DNA of 64,000 bases. Source: Prorocentrum cordatum. Taxonomy: Eukaryota; Sar; Dinophyceae; Prorocentrales; Prorocentraceae. Made by a program: the position numbers and the translations under genes. Of this stretch, positions 45,014 through 56,192 are shown one piece after another. The notes below the pieces were generated by a model. The model was given only the letters and a program-made list of their open reading frames with translations. It made no database searches and had not been told where the DNA came from. Location: assembly GCA_963575745.1 (NCBI GenBank), contig CAUYUJ010019904.1, positions 519,859 to 583,858 on the forward strand, read 5' to 3'. Numbering within the stretch: the stretch's first letter is position 1; every line of letters begins with the position of its first letter.

Positions 45014-48000
45014 TCAAGCCCTGAGGATCTTGTTGATCTCCGTCTGCACTGCATCGTGGAACATCGTCGTCGCCACATTGTGCTCTGGAAGTAAGTCGAG
45101 CACACCCTGCACGGCCATGATGGCCGCCTCCTTGCTCTGACCAGGCGTTGCCCTGATCACCTGAATCGCAGCGGCCTCCAACTGGGTGAGGTGCGCCAGC
45201 CTCAAGGTAGCTGGCCACTCTGAGGTGCATTCGTCATGGAGGCCGCGCTGCTTGTACGAGCCCGTCGTGCTCACGAGGGTCGCGATGCCCTTCTCGAGGT
45301 TGGTCGTCTGGGCCTTCACCTTGTTGGCAAGACCCTTCGTTGAGAACAAGGTCTTGCGAGCGTGAGCTTCGACCGTGGCCCAGCCGGCGCCATCTGCAAC
45401 GCCTGCTCTCCACCCGCGCACAGTGTCACCGAAACCCACGAGCGCGCATAGACTGGTGTGGATGGCATTCACATCCTCGAAGCATGCGGCAATGTCAGCC
45501 TTCTCGTAATCAGTCGCCGATGCCCGTGCAACAGTGAGAGCGGCATCGAAGTTCGCTTTGATGAGGCCTTCGGTCAAGACCCCTGTCACAACACTGCTGT
45601 CCTCTGCGCCCGTCCCACCCCAGAACCGCTCCGCGTTGCTCACGGCCCTCTGCAAGTTGTAGTAGCACGCGGAGCCGCTGTCGTGGGCGACCTGCTCGGC
45701 AGGAGTTCCCAAGCGCATGAGACCCTGGAACGCCTTGACCACGTCCCACACCGATGACACCATGGAGAGGCGCCTGGAAATGGAACCGAAACGTTCGGCT
45801 TGCTCCGAAGCGTCCGTCAAGTCACACACCTTCAAGCAGAGCTCCGTCAGGTCGACAGGCTGCTCCAGGTCGAACTGCAAGACTTGCGTCTGGTCATCCA
45901 CTTTGAGCGGCTGCACGTAGAAGCTGATAATCGACTCCACGGCGTCGGCAATCACGTTGACGTGGTCTGGATCGTTGAACTTGATGGGCCCCAGCGCTAC
46001 AACGCAAGATCTGATGGCTTCAACTGCAGTGTCTCTGTCTCCCGAGTCGCTGAAGTTCGCCAGCGCCTGGAGGACCTGATCGGAAGACGCCGCCGACGTC
46101 GCGCGCTCGATAAGCTCGGCCACCCTCTCGGAGACGTTCTTCACTCGATGCCCCAGGAGATCGACAACTTTAGGATCGCCCTCGCCCTTCTCGAAGAATG
46201 TGGTGAGTGTCCCAAGGTCCCGCAGCATGGAAGTGTATGTGGTGAGTTTCTGGGCATTCTCCCCCATCGAAGTTGAAGCAGCGGCGTCGAGGGCCACCTC
46301 ATTTGCCTTGAGGTACGCCTGGAGAACTGGAACCACCGTGCCGCTCCTGCAGCACTTCAGCCACTTGGTCAGGGAGGTCACGCAGTCAGTGAAGGTCTGG
46401 GTGTCAATATTCTCGGGGTCGTCCAAACGCGCCTGCATCGCTACGATGTTGTCCTTCTCCGCCATATCACCTTGTGCTGCCCTTCGCCACTCGCTCTTCT
46501 CAGCCTTCCAGTACTCGCTATCGTCCAAGGCCCTGGAGAACGACGCCCACTCCTTGAACTCGCCGTGCAACATCATCCTGAAATCCTCCATGTCCACCTC
46601 GATGTCGGAGATGGCCTCGACGCCGTGGCTAGAAAGAACCGAAAGTATGACGATGCAAACCTGAATGCTCTTGTAGAACGCCAGCACGCCGTCCTTCACG
46701 TTATTGGAGTCCTTCACCCTGTCACGGAGGATCACCCTCAACTCTTGGATGACATCCAGGGCGGTGCTCCCACCCTGGACGAGCGGGAGGAGCAAGTAGT
46801 TCAGCGCGTGGTCCTTCGCCGTAGACAAGAGCGTCTCGAAGTCAGGGACGTAGATTGTCGCGAGCTTCGGGGCCGCAGGATCGAAGATGAGGTCGCCATC
46901 AATGTGAGGGTCAATCATGTCCCAGATGTCGGGCGCCGTGATCGTCGTCATCAGCTCTTCGGCAACCCACGCGAAGCACCACTTCGGGCACCTCTGGAAA
47001 TCAACCTTGGCCTTCTTGAACTTCTGGAGGTTAATCTGCTTCATCTCGCGCCTGTCTCTGAGCATGTGAAGGTTCGATGTGGACATCTGCGAGGCTGCTT
47101 CGATCAGCTCGGAGAGAACCTGCTTCCGACTCTTGGCGTCGGGAACCCTTGGGCTGAAACGGCGAAGCGCGTACTCGCGATCGCCTAGCTTCTCCCCGTC
47201 CAGGATCATGGGGATGTCGCACTCGTCCTCCAACTGCCCGATGCGTGCCACGTCGTCGCCCGAGGCTGGGGACCTGACCACCTTGCCGCGCAAAGGGGCA
47301 GCATGATCGAGAGAAGCTGCAGCCGCGCCCCAGCGGGAACCCACCGCAGACGGAGCCGCGGTCACGCGACTCCGCACGGAGCCCCGCGATCGAGAGCGAG
47401 CCCCTGCGTCGGCTGGCGTCGCCCCAGAGCCTGAGCGCCTCGGCGGGGCGGGCGGCGAAGGGCTCGGCGCTGGTCGGGACGAGGCCCCCTTGGCGAGGCT
47501 TGCCAACCCGTTGGCAGCTGGACTGGACCCCTGTGCAGGAGTGCGGCCATCCGGTTCGCTGGCGCATGGCCCCTTGGGGCTCGCGGCACCCTCAGCGGGC
47601 GGAGAAGGACAGCCACCTCGGGGCTCCGCGGCTGCGGCTGAGCTGCCGCCCCCACCATGCACGTGCCCGTCGTTGTTCCCGCTGCCCTCGTGCTTCACCT
47701 GGGCCTCCATCGTGATCGACTCCACCGTCGGGGGGATAGACCTGCCGCGAATGCAAGTCGGCATCTTGTTCTTCAGATATGTCAGCTCCTGCTTGAAGAT
47801 GCGTTGAGCCTGCTCCCTGACAACGTGGCGATCCGTCGAGAGCGCCCTCGTCCGTGACTCGACGTAATGCTCGTCGATCCTGTCCACGTCAACGAAGGGC
47901 ATGTCTGGATTGACAGTCACGATGCCCTCCACCTTAGCTCCACTGGGGAACTTGATCGAGGACACGCTGAGGTTGAGATGAGAAACCTCGACGGCAGGTG

Positions 48001-48547
48001 GAATATTGCACGCGGAGCGGAAGGCGCCCTCCTTCCAAACCCAGTAGTGGTTGGCCATCCTGAAGCCGCACTTGGAGACCACGTCGACGGACTCCTCCTC
48101 GAAGGCCTTGTTGCGTGCGTCCTCGGCGCACTCTGCGGACTTCTCAAACTGGTCGTCGAGGCTCTTGTCTTGGGAAAGCTTCACGCAGAACTTCGGCCAG
48201 TCAGTGTGCTTATCCTTCCACGCCCAATCCCATGGGTAGTAGCACCGTTCGCATGCAGCGATGGAACCATCTGGAAAACGGGAGTCGGTCGCCTCCTTCC
48301 TGCCGCAGCTGGCCCTGCCGCAGGTGCGAAGCTTGCCAATCGCCTTTGGCCCCTCCGAGGCCGTCTTCAATACCTTGACGCTGCGCTGGCGGCCACGCTC
48401 CTCCTCAACCTCCGACCCTGGGCTGCGCTCCCTGCTGCGAGAGCCTCCGTCCTCGGGGCCAGCCGCAGCAGCAGCCGCGCCACTGGACCTGCCGCGCTTG
48501 GGAGCGCCAGCGGCCTTGGCCCCTCTCCGCGGAGCAGCGCGGCGCAT
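45014..48547 (-). CDS. 1177-aa Cys4-cluster protein of unknown function
   Basis: The start is the Met at 48547 (MRRAAPRRGAKAAG), 13 nt below a good trans-splice acceptor. The longer ORF (from 48652) would begin upstream of that acceptor. Residues 1-70 are basic and low-complexity. Residues 76-102 carry C-x4-C-x17-C-x2-C (CGRASC...CERC), a likely zinc-binding cluster, followed by a Trp-rich segment (WDWAWKDKHTDW). About 110-280 is globular. 283-430 is a disordered Gly/Ala/Pro/Ser linker with an SRSRGSVRSR basic patch. 440-1177 is a long, mostly helical region without recognised domain. The frame is intact over 3.5 kb and the codon use is even, so the gene is probably functional. A Cys4 module with Trp-rich partner occurs in several unnamed dinoflagellate families as I recall. 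A nucleic-acid-binding role is inference. Confidence 0.85.
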   Translation of the reverse strand: MRRAAPRRGAKAAGAPKRGRSSGAAAAAAGPEDGGSRSRERSPGSEVEEERGRQRSVKVLKTASEGPKAIGKLRTCGRASCGRKEATDSRFPDGSIAACERCYYPWDWAWKDKHTDWPKFCVKLSQDKSLDDQFEKSAECAEDARNKAFEEESVDVVSKCGFRMANHYWVWKEGAFRSACNIPPAVEVSHLNLSVSSIKFPSGAKVEGIVTVNPDMPFVDVDRIDEHYVESRTRALSTDRHVVREQAQRIFKQELTYLKNKMPTCIRGRSIPPTVESITMEAQVKHEGSGNNDGHVHGGGGSSAAAAEPRGGCPSPPAEGAASPKGPCASEPDGRTPAQGSSPAANGLASLAKGASSRPAPSPSPPAPPRRSGSGATPADAGARSRSRGSVRSRVTAAPSAVGSRWGAAAASLDHAAPLRGKVVRSPASGDDVARIGQLEDECDIPMILDGEKLGDREYALRRFSPRVPDAKSRKQVLSELIEAASQMSTSNLHMLRDRREMKQINLQKFKKAKVDFQRCPKWCFAWVAEELMTTITAPDIWDMIDPHIDGDLIFDPAAPKLATIYVPDFETLLSTAKDHALNYLLLPLVQGGSTALDVIQELRVILRDRVKDSNNVKDGVLAFYKSIQVCIVILSVLSSHGVEAISDIEVDMEDFRMMLHGEFKEWASFSRALDDSEYWKAEKSEWRRAAQGDMAEKDNIVAMQARLDDPENIDTQTFTDCVTSLTKWLKCCRSGTVVPVLQAYLKANEVALDAAASTSMGENAQKLTTYTSMLRDLGTLTTFFEKGEGDPKVVDLLGHRVKNVSERVAELIERATSAASSDQVLQALANFSDSGDRDTAVEAIRSCVVALGPIKFNDPDHVNVIADAVESIISFYVQPLKVDDQTQVLQFDLEQPVDLTELCLKVCDLTDASEQAERFGSISRRLSMVSSVWDVVKAFQGLMRLGTPAEQVAHDSGSACYYNLQRAVSNAERFWGGTGAEDSSVVTGVLTEGLIKANFDAALTVARASATDYEKADIAACFEDVNAIHTSLCALVGFGDTVRGWRAGVADGAGWATVEAHARKTLFSTKGLANKVKAQTTNLEKGIATLVSTTGSYKQRGLHDECTSEWPATLRLAHLTQLEAAAIQVIRATPGQSKEAAIMAVQGVLDLLPEHNVATTMFHDAVQTEINKILRA

Positions 48548-48560
48548 GAGACTCGAAATC

Positions 48561-48562
48561 CT
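48561..48562 (-). promoter_or_regulatory. putative trans-splice acceptor AG
   Basis: Minus-strand CATCACGCTCTGTCCAG|G, with AG at 48562-48561 and the ATG 13 nt further. The same TGTCCAG|G occurs before the 253-aa gene at 56128. This decides the start of the 1177-aa protein. Confidence 0.45.
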
Positions 48563-49690
48563 GGACAGAGCGTGATGGGCGAAAACCGTCCTCACACGAA
48601 GAACTGAACCACAATCGAGCTGCGGATGAAGCATGCGCATCGCCACTGGCATCGAACGAATTGCGCATCAATGATCTCTGCACAATCCAACGTGGTCTTC
48701 TCCGAATGGAACGCTGCGAACATAAGGTTCCAGATCTGGGTCGCAACTTCTGGGGCTGGCTTCGGCCTCGCTGTCCAAACGACAGTCTGGATCAAAAGGT
48801 CTAGGGGGCACTGGGGACACGGATCTCTGATCGTTTCGACGTTCTTTGTTTGTTTCATCCCTTCCTTCCCTCCTCCTCCTCCTCCTCCTCCTCCTCTTCC
48901 TTCTCTTCGTCCTCGGGACCCCCCCCGCTTCCCTGTTGCTGGGCGCGGAAGGGGCCCCCCCGTCACTGTTCGGGCCCCCGATAGCGCCTTTGCAGTTCCT
49001 GGGCACGGTGGAGCTCCCCTCAGAAGGAGAAAGGGCCCCGCACGGAAGCACTCAGAATGGAGGCTCTGGCTGGCGCCCCCCTCCGCGCGGCAAGACCCCT
49101 GCAACATGCCCGAGACTCTCTTCGGAAACCACGAGCCCGAGACGGCAAGAGGGGAGACGAGGAGGAGAGGTTGCCGCCCAAGCTCAGCACACGGCAAAGG
49201 ATCAACTTCAACAGGACTTGCAGACTCATCAAAATTGCAATGTGGCCGCGTGCCCTAGCATATTCCTACCACATACCCACTCAATAAAGGTTGAAGCCCG
49301 AGTACCCAATGGAGGACCCAAGCTTTCGAAACTGTTTGAACACTGTTTGCTTGTTCGGGGCAATGTTGCCCAGCGTGATCCGGTAAGATTTAGCGATTAT
49401 TTTGTGTTCGCAACATAGATGCCCCCCCTGTGTTTGAATAACTTACAAACTCGTGAGCAAAACCTGGCTGGGGCTTGAACCGCGAAACTGCAGTCTCCGT
49501 GCGGGGGCAGGCGGGCGTGGCGCGGGCCGCCGCCCTCTGGGATTCAAGCCGCGGGACGTTTTGTGCTTGGGGCTGTGTACTTTCGAAAGGCAAGGGTCGG
49601 TCTAGGCCGCCAAACTATACAAGTTTGGTTGTGCGTGCGCGGTTGCAGGTACGATGGGCAGTTGGTGTGGGTGGGGATAGATTGCGGGTC
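48563..49690. other. intergenic, no gene recognised
   Basis: (CTC)n at 48868-48900. ORFs on both strands have no domain. AATAAA at 49285-49290 is not obviously connected to a gene. Confidence 0.4.
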
Positions 49691-49694
49691 AGCT

Positions 49695-50830
49695 GCGTCA
49701 TGCGTTTGCCGCGTGACTGATGCGTTTGGGGCTGTCCGATTGCGCGGGGCCATGCTGGGTTCAGGGGCTGCGCGTTTGAAGACCGCAGGGGGGGTGCTTA
49801 GGGGCGCACGTGAGGAAACTGTTCAGTGCCCTGGCGGGCTGGGCAGGGGACGACGAAACGACAGTCGGGGCACTGGAAGAACAAAGGCCGCGGGCCGTTG
49901 GACTTCGCGCGCCTCGGCGGGCTTCGGGGCAGCGCATTAGGGTCTTTGTCGGCCACCAACCGTGCAATCGCAAAGCTTTCAGAGAACTGCTGGGCCCTGG
50001 CGACTTCAGGGGGTGTAGCGATGGCCACAAAAAGGACGACGCATTCGAGGACTTACGGGGCAGTGACATCCATACGCGCCACGCGTGAGAGGACTTGTGG
50101 GGAACCTGGCGGGCTCGAGGTCGACGCGTTGGTAGACGCGCGGGGCCCTGGCGGCCTGGCGGGGGCACGCCCGCGCCCCGCTCGCCCATCTGCCCCCGCC
50201 CACTGCTGCGGCGGCGGAGCCAGCGCCAACCTCTCAGGCGCATGGCATTCGAGGGCCAGAAAGGCGATGCGAAGCATCGAAGCCGACCGTTAGAAGAAAT
50301 CGGGAAGGTCTGGGAAGGTCCTGGGGCCACGAGAAGGACGGCCCACGGGGCCCTGGCGGATTCAAGGGCAACGCGTTCGAGGACGTCCGAGGCCCTGGCA
50401 AGCTCAGGTGACATGCGGTTGTGGACGTTGGTGGGGTCCTGGCGGGCTCGTGGGGCCACGCGTTAGAGGTCCGCGGCCACCGCCCGCCTTTCACACGCAG
50501 CGCTGTCGGAGAAACGCGTGGCCCTGGTTGGCTTCAGGATGCAATTAAAGCACAGCGCGCGCCACGCATGAGAGGATGCGTTCGCTTCTAGCGGTGCCAG
50601 GGCCACGCATTAAACTACTTTGGGTGCCCTGGCAAGGTTCGGGGCAACGCCCGTGCATCGTGCCACCCAGGGCATGGCCCGCCCCAGGAGATGCCCAGGC
50701 GGGTGGGAAGGGCGATGCGCTTGGGGCACAGACTTCGAGCACACGCGGGGTTCAACTCAACGAACCGCGGGCCCTGCTCGCAAGCGCGTGAGGGCACGGC
50801 GCCCGAAACGCGCGACTAGGGGCGAATGGC
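49695..50830. repeat. diverged tandem repeats with GGCCCTGGCGG-CTC core
   Basis: Blocks such as GGGCCCTGGCGACTTCAGGG, GGCAACGCGTTCGAGGACGT and GGGGCCACGCGTTAGAGG recur at roughly 50-65 bp through the region (about 49990, 50100, 50335, 50390, 50440, 50595, 50640). Divergence is too high to fix the unit length by eye. Confidence 0.55.
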
Positions 50831-51635
50831 TCCGCCAACCCGCTTGACGCCGAAGCCGCCAGCCTGAATGGCATGGACGCAAGGGCCCGTGGATCCAAGC
50901 TTGAACAACCGAGCTGGGAGCGACGCTCCGTCGGTGTTCAAGCTCCCGCCCCACGCATCGAGGTCCGCGGTCGGGGCGCTGCGCTCGGGGCTCTGCGCGC
51001 GCGGCGCGGCGCTAGGGCACCAGGCGCCAAGCTGGGCGCGTTGGCAGCGTGGCGCAACGCCTAGGATCCAGCTGCATTGGCCCAATGCCCGCAGCCAACG
51101 CGCAGGCGCCAACTGGCATGGCGCCGAACCCCGCGCGCGCGCCGCGTGCCGCTCGCGCGCGGTGCCCCATGGTACGGAGCTCGACGTGGCAAACCTTGCG
51201 CAGCGTGGAATGAGCTCAAGGCGTCGGTGGCGCGTCGCTCAGGCTAGTGGCTAAGAACCACATGCAAGGGGGCCCTGACTCGGGCGCAGGGGGCACTTGG
51301 CGCGGGTGCTCTGAGCGCGCGGTCGAAGGCGACGGGAGGCTTGCATCAACGCTTGAGGCGCACGGCACGTAGCTTAGCGCGCTGAACGGTTGGTCCAGGG
51401 GCGTACGGAGCGGCGCCGCAGGCACGGGGGGCGTGCCCCAACACTTCTGCCCAGCACCAAGGCAGATCGATCAGGCGCCAGGGCGACTGGCCCTGGGCCC
51501 ACGGTACCATGCCCAAGTCGAACCCCATCCTTGCCGAGGGCTTGGGGCTCTCGGCGCACAGGCCAGCGGTTCAAGCTCGGGGCGCGCTGCACGTAGTTCA
51601 GCCTGTATACTCCGGCGGCGAAACCGCAACTGAAG
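50831..51635. other. no gene recognised
   Basis: GC-rich with GGCGC/GCGCG words. Overlapping Ala/Arg/Gly-rich ORFs on both strands. Nothing supported. Confidence 0.35.
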
Positions 51636-51639
51636 TGGC

Positions 51640-52140
51640 GGAGCAGCGCGCGCTGGCACCCCGCGCGCCACGCCCCCCACCCCCTTCCCCACGCCCTAGC
51701 CCTAGCCCGTGCCTTGCCCCTGGCCCTAGCCGTGAAGTCCAGCCCTCGCCCTCGCCCCCGCCGTCCCCGTTCCATCCCCCACTGGCCTGAGCCCCAGCCC
51801 TTGCCCTCGCCCCAGCCTTAGCTCAGGCCCTGGTCCGAGCGTTGGCCTTGGCCATGGCCCTTGCCATTTCCCACCAACGCCTACCTCGGCCCTAGCCGCA
51901 GCGCTAGCCATGGCCCTTGCTCCAGCCACGGCCCTGGGCAAGGCTCTGGCCCCTGCCTCAACGCGTGCCTTGGCACTCGCCCCTTTCATGTCCCTAGCCC
52001 CAGCCCCAACCCCCGCCCTGGCACTCGGCACGTGGCTGCGGCCCAGGCCATTGCCGAAGCTGTAGCCTCAGCCCTCGCGCTGGCCGCGGCCCTAGCCCTA
52101 GCTTCTGGCGCATGGCCATTGCCAAGGACCAAACCCCAAC
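51640..52140. repeat. degenerate hexamer repeat GCCCTA/GCCCTT
   Basis: GCCCTAGCCCTAGCC-like units with many variants (GGCCCT, TGGCCTTG, CCAGCCCTCG) fill about 500 bp. They resemble telomere-like CCCTAA only superficially: the unit keeps a G and no regular CCCTAAA occurs. Confidence 0.65.
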
Positions 52141-52684
52141 CCCAGTCCTGGCAAGCCGTGGCCACTGCCCGTCACCCCAAGCTGCCCATGGCGTCGCGCC
52201 CCGACGCGGCCCCCAACGAATTGGGCCACATGCTCGGCAGATGGCGCCCTGTGCCGCAGGCCCAACGCTCCGCGCAACGGGCCCTACAGCTTCGCGCCGA
52301 AACGGATGGGACAGCTGCCCACCAACCCATGCCCTTGGCGCCCGAGCCAACCGACCGTTCCACCCGACACATCGGCCGCCGCCGCAAACCCGACGCACCG
52401 AGCCCGCGCGCCCCGACCCCCGCGGCCTGTGGCCGACCGCCGAAGCCGAATGCCCCCCCCCCCCTTTCCACCCACCCACGCATGCCCCCAACCACCGACC
52501 CCCGACGCCCCCCCCCCCCCCCCCCCCCCCCGGCCACTCGGAAACCCACCGCGACCTCGCCCCCTCGGTCGGCAAAGGCGACCCCGATCCCCCCCCGCGC
52601 CGCTGGGTTCCTGCATGACCCCCCCCCCGCCCTTTGCAAAAATCTGAAGCCCCGATGGGCTCGGGACGGGTCGTAAACAAACTC
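52141..52684. other. GC-rich, C-run at 52450-52530, no gene
   Basis: Runs of 7-20 C at 52455-52465 and 52510-52530. Pro-rich and Gly-rich ORFs on opposite strands are artefacts. Confidence 0.5.
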
Positions 52685-52930
52685 GATGCGGTGTTGATGG
52701 TTTTTGATGGGGTTTTGATGACGTTGTGATGACCGTTGGTGACGTGGGTGGAAACGGTGATGGTTTTTGATGGTTTTTGATGGTTTTTGATGGATGCCCC
52801 GCACAACTCGCGCATGCGTGCGCGATGGGAAATGATGGTTTTTGATGGGGTTTCTGATGGGTTTTGATGACCGTTGGTGATGTGGTTGGAAATGTTGATC
52901 AGGTTTTGATGAGTTTGGATGGGGTTCTGG
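52685..52930. repeat. GATGGTTTTT repeats, duplicated block
   Basis: GATGGTTTTT units, in places perfect (52757-52795), alternate with GATGACCGTTGGTGA-containing segments at 52728-52742 and 52868-52882, about 140 bp apart. A higher-order duplication of a diverged 10-bp array. Confidence 0.75.
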
Positions 52931-55315
52931 TGGGCTGTTGATGAAACGTGGTCGCGGCTATGGTCCTTGCGGTCGGTGGTGGCAACTCGCCACCGTCGCA
53001 AAGGCTTCCGCGCGAGGGCCGCGCCGATGGCCGCTGCGGGCGACCGAGCGTTGAGATGGCGGCGGCATAGCCGACGGCCGCGGGGCCGATACCACTGGGA
53101 GAGGGCACCGCGGCACGACGCCACCCGAGGCCCTCGAACGGGTGCCTGGACCCAGCGCCACAATCCCCAAACGTCGAAACGTCATCCCCCCGTACCGACC
53201 CGCCGAACGCGCACCAACGCGACGCCTGATGCGCTCCCCCGAAGAGGCCACAGCACGGCGCAACCATCGTGACGGCATGCACGCACCGAAAGGCACCGAC
53301 TAACACGTGCAACCATGCGCCCCACGCCACGGCGACCGACCCTTGACCCACCGCTCGGCCACGCAACAAACAACAACGACCCGACAGACCATGCGGTCCC
53401 ACGCCCGCGCCCCAACCCAACGCCCCTAGCACGGACGGCCCCGCGCATCTCACGCGCCTGGCGCGCGGCAGACTGCGGCGACGTCCGTCTGCCAACGCCG
53501 CGATGCCGAAACCAACGACGCATCTGGCGCTCCCGTCGGCTGGTGCAAGAGGAAAGTGAACTAGGTCAAATGCGCGCGAGTCGTCAGTGGTGAAGTCGGC
53601 GGTGTCGTAGATCTTGCACTGCGCCACCTGCGAGTGCGGGTGGCGGCAATGGGGGGGGGGAGGGCGGTGCTCTCCTTCCCCTAACACACATCACTACGCG
53701 TGCCCACCCGACAACACTGATACCGCAATTATGTCATGGGATAATTGGCCTGCGCCTGCTGTATTTGCCCTTCTGTCAATCCCCCGCGCGCTCCCTGATC
53801 GCCCTGCGCTGATGCCCCTGTTCCTGCCCAAGCCGATGAAGACGCACCTCCCCGCCGCGAGCTGTTATCCTGCCCCCGTCGTGCCTTCCCCTGCCGTGCA
53901 ATAGCTGCAACGTGCCACGTTGCGCGCGCACGCCCCCCCCCCTCCACTACCCCGCGCCAAAGGGGGGCCACGAGCAGAAGCAGGGGGGCATGAAAAGACA
54001 CACAAGGAAACACATACGCAAGAAAGGGGAGGGCCACCAGCAGGCGGAGGAACATGACAATGAGCAGGAGCAGAAGCACGATGAGCAGGAGGATATGGAA
54101 CAAGGTGGGCGGCCTTACGGGGCATCACTGGCGGGGCGCACTTAACAGGGCAACAGAAGTGTCAAGGAGCGCGGGGGCGTGGGCCGCGACGCGTTGGGCC
54201 CGTGGTGACATCCCAGGAGACAGCCCCGCGGAGACCCTCAGAGGGCCCACGTTGGCACTCCGATCGGCGCGGGGCAGGGGCGACGCGTGAGGGGCGCTGC
54301 AAGGGGCAGGGCCGAGCATCATGCGTAACTCAACTGTGTGGGAGGGGGAGGCGGGGCATTGGTTTGAACGCATCGCTGGGCCCACGAAGATACCACTGGG
54401 GCCCCATGTGAAGGCCAACGCTGGATGCCACACGCGCCCCACACTGCCAAAACATATCGGCCAGGGTTTCCCGATGCAGTTTTATCTAATATCAGTGATC
54501 GGGCTACTCGGCGGATCGAAGGCGAGAGCCAACCAATTACTGGCAACGCAGGCAAACGTGAGAACGAGGTGCGGTTGTATACATACGCATGTACTGTGCA
54601 AGGTGTAGGGTGCCCTGGGGTTGCATGATCATTCAACGAATCAGCTGCAGGATGAGCGGTCCAACCATTACAGGTATGGCAGTAGGGGTGCCCAGCATTG
54701 CATGTGCACCTTGCATTTGTCATCGACAGGGCGGCAGCCACTAGCAGTCGGCAGCCCCGACTTTCGAAAGACCCTGGCGGCGTCCACTCCTGGCGCTCCG
54801 ACGCCAAAAAAACGCTGGGGGGAAGCCAAACGGGCGCGTTGGCAAGGCCCCCCCCCAAGACAACACATCGACTCAATTCCCCTAGCACCCTTCCCCTGCC
54901 CCCGCCTGCCACCTCATCGAAGAGAGGGTGGACAGCGAAAACGGGCCAACGGGAAAGGAGCGCGACGTGACTTGAATCGATGTGCTTCTAGGGGGGGCTT
55001 TGGCATCGCATCCCAATCCACCCCTTCACGGCCGTCCTCCTCACACTTGCCCCGCCCCCCATCCCTCCCCACCCCCTCGTCGTGCCCATCCTCCTCGTGG
55101 TCCCCCCTTGTCCAGGGCTACGCCGATCAATCAAGCTACTCTGCGCGTGGGGGGGGCCAACCCGTCCTCATCCCCCACCTCGTCCCACCGCCTCCCCGCC
55201 CTCCACTCACCCCCTCCTTCCCATTCACCCCTGCCCCATCCTCATCCAGCCAGACGCCCCTCAGGCTCAAAAACAAACTCCCTTCTCCCTCTAGTCAGCT
55301 TTGCTGCGTGTTTGG
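52931..55315. other. no gene recognised
   Basis: GC-rich with C-runs (53930-53940, 54850, 55155). ORFs of 100-260 codons on both strands are Arg/Pro/Ser-rich without motifs. A GA-rich stretch at 53970-54100 gives a Glu/Gln/His-rich peptide. Nothing supported. Confidence 0.4.
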
Positions 55316-56077
55316 TTAAGGACACCTCGATGGCTCATCAGTGTCGCCCGCGTAACGGGGCGCTTCTTCCTCAAGGAGACCCCTGGCATCTGCTACATCC
55401 ACCGCCAATCTCTCAAACAAGGTGCGGCACGCATCACGCAAATCAAACGAGGGGTCTGGACAGTGCACGTGGTCGATCTGGTTACCATACTGGCTATGAG
55501 AGACGAGCCACGCCAAAAGGAGACCCATGCACCTACCCTGGCCGACCAGACCAGGAACTGCAGAGGGTCGAACCGTCTTGGTTTTGAAACAACCGCAATG
55601 GGATTTACATTCAGCTACGATCTGACGTTTCTTAGTGTAATATCGCAAGAAACCTACGCTCCCATACCCTGAAACTTTCACGCAGAAGCGAGGAGGATTT
55701 CTGGCACCAGGCCTCGGGGGCTCGACAGCGATCTCGAACAAAGGCCTGTCAACGAGCACTGGCGCGGGAGCGCCGTCGGCGAGCCCGCCGAACCCGCCTG
55801 CAGGAAGCGCGCCATCATCAGCATGAGGCACGACCGCATCTGCAGGCTCGCCCTCCAGCTCTCCGAGGGCCCTGAAGATGTCGGCGTCGCTGATGTCCCC
55901 CTCATCGGCGCCGCGGTCATCGGCGACGACCGAGGTCTCCGACTCCGAGACGCTGGGGCGCTCGAACAGCTCGGCGTCCTCGTCGAGGCCCCTCGAGGCC
56001 GAACCTTGACAGTTGCGGCTCACCCCATCGAGCGAAGCTCTGATCGGCATGGCGTTCGAGTCAACGGGTGCTGGCAT
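55316..56077 (-). CDS. 253-aa Cys/His protein, third gene of cassette
   Basis: Residues 1-100 are acidic and disordered, with ADEGDISDADIFRALGELEG at about 57-76. Residues 113-191 form the conserved-looking core: FEIAVEPPRPGARNPPRF, a strand-rich segment (GSVGFLRYYTKKRQIVAEC), the cluster C157-x2-H160-C161-x-C163, a basic KTKTVR, then GQGRCMGLLLAWL. The rest is helical. The pattern (short strands, Cys/His cluster, GQGR--GLLLAWL) is one I recall from many dinoflagellate predicted proteins near HMG-like neighbours. Function unknown. A good acceptor (TTTCCTGTCCAG|G) lies 51 nt before the ATG. It is 115 bp downstream of the HMG-like ORF, on the same strand. Confidence 0.75.
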   Translation of the reverse strand: MPAPVDSNAMPIRASLDGVSRNCQGSASRGLDEDAELFERPSVSESETSVVADDRGADEGDISDADIFRALGELEGEPADAVVPHADDGALPAGGFGGLADGAPAPVLVDRPLFEIAVEPPRPGARNPPRFCVKVSGYGSVGFLRYYTKKRQIVAECKSHCGCFKTKTVRPSAVPGLVGQGRCMGLLLAWLVSHSQYGNQIDHVHCPDPSFDLRDACRTLFERLAVDVADARGLLEEEAPRYAGDTDEPSRCP

Positions 56078-56127
56078 CGAACGCCGCGCCGATCAGATCA
56101 AAGCAGATAGTGGTGAACCCCCAGGGC

Positions 56128-56129
56128 CT
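56128..56129 (-). promoter_or_regulatory. putative trans-splice acceptor AG
   Basis: Minus-strand TTGTTTCTTGCGTTTCCTG runs into TCCAG|GCCC, with AG at 56129-56128, inside the 115-bp gap between two cassette genes. A strong pyrimidine tract in such a short gap fits processing of a polycistronic transcript. Confidence 0.5.
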
Positions 56130-56192
56130 GGACAGGAAACGCAAGAAACAATTGCATACCCCAGAAAACAACAGGGCCAAAACGCTTTTTGA

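Noticed and set aside
46472-48607. Plus-strand ORFs of 150-246 codons opposite the 1177-aa gene
   Set aside because: Antisense shadows of the coding strand.
51640-52140. Telomere-like CCCTA repeats
   Set aside because: The unit is GCCCTA/GCCCTT with heavy variation, and no CCCTAAA series is present.
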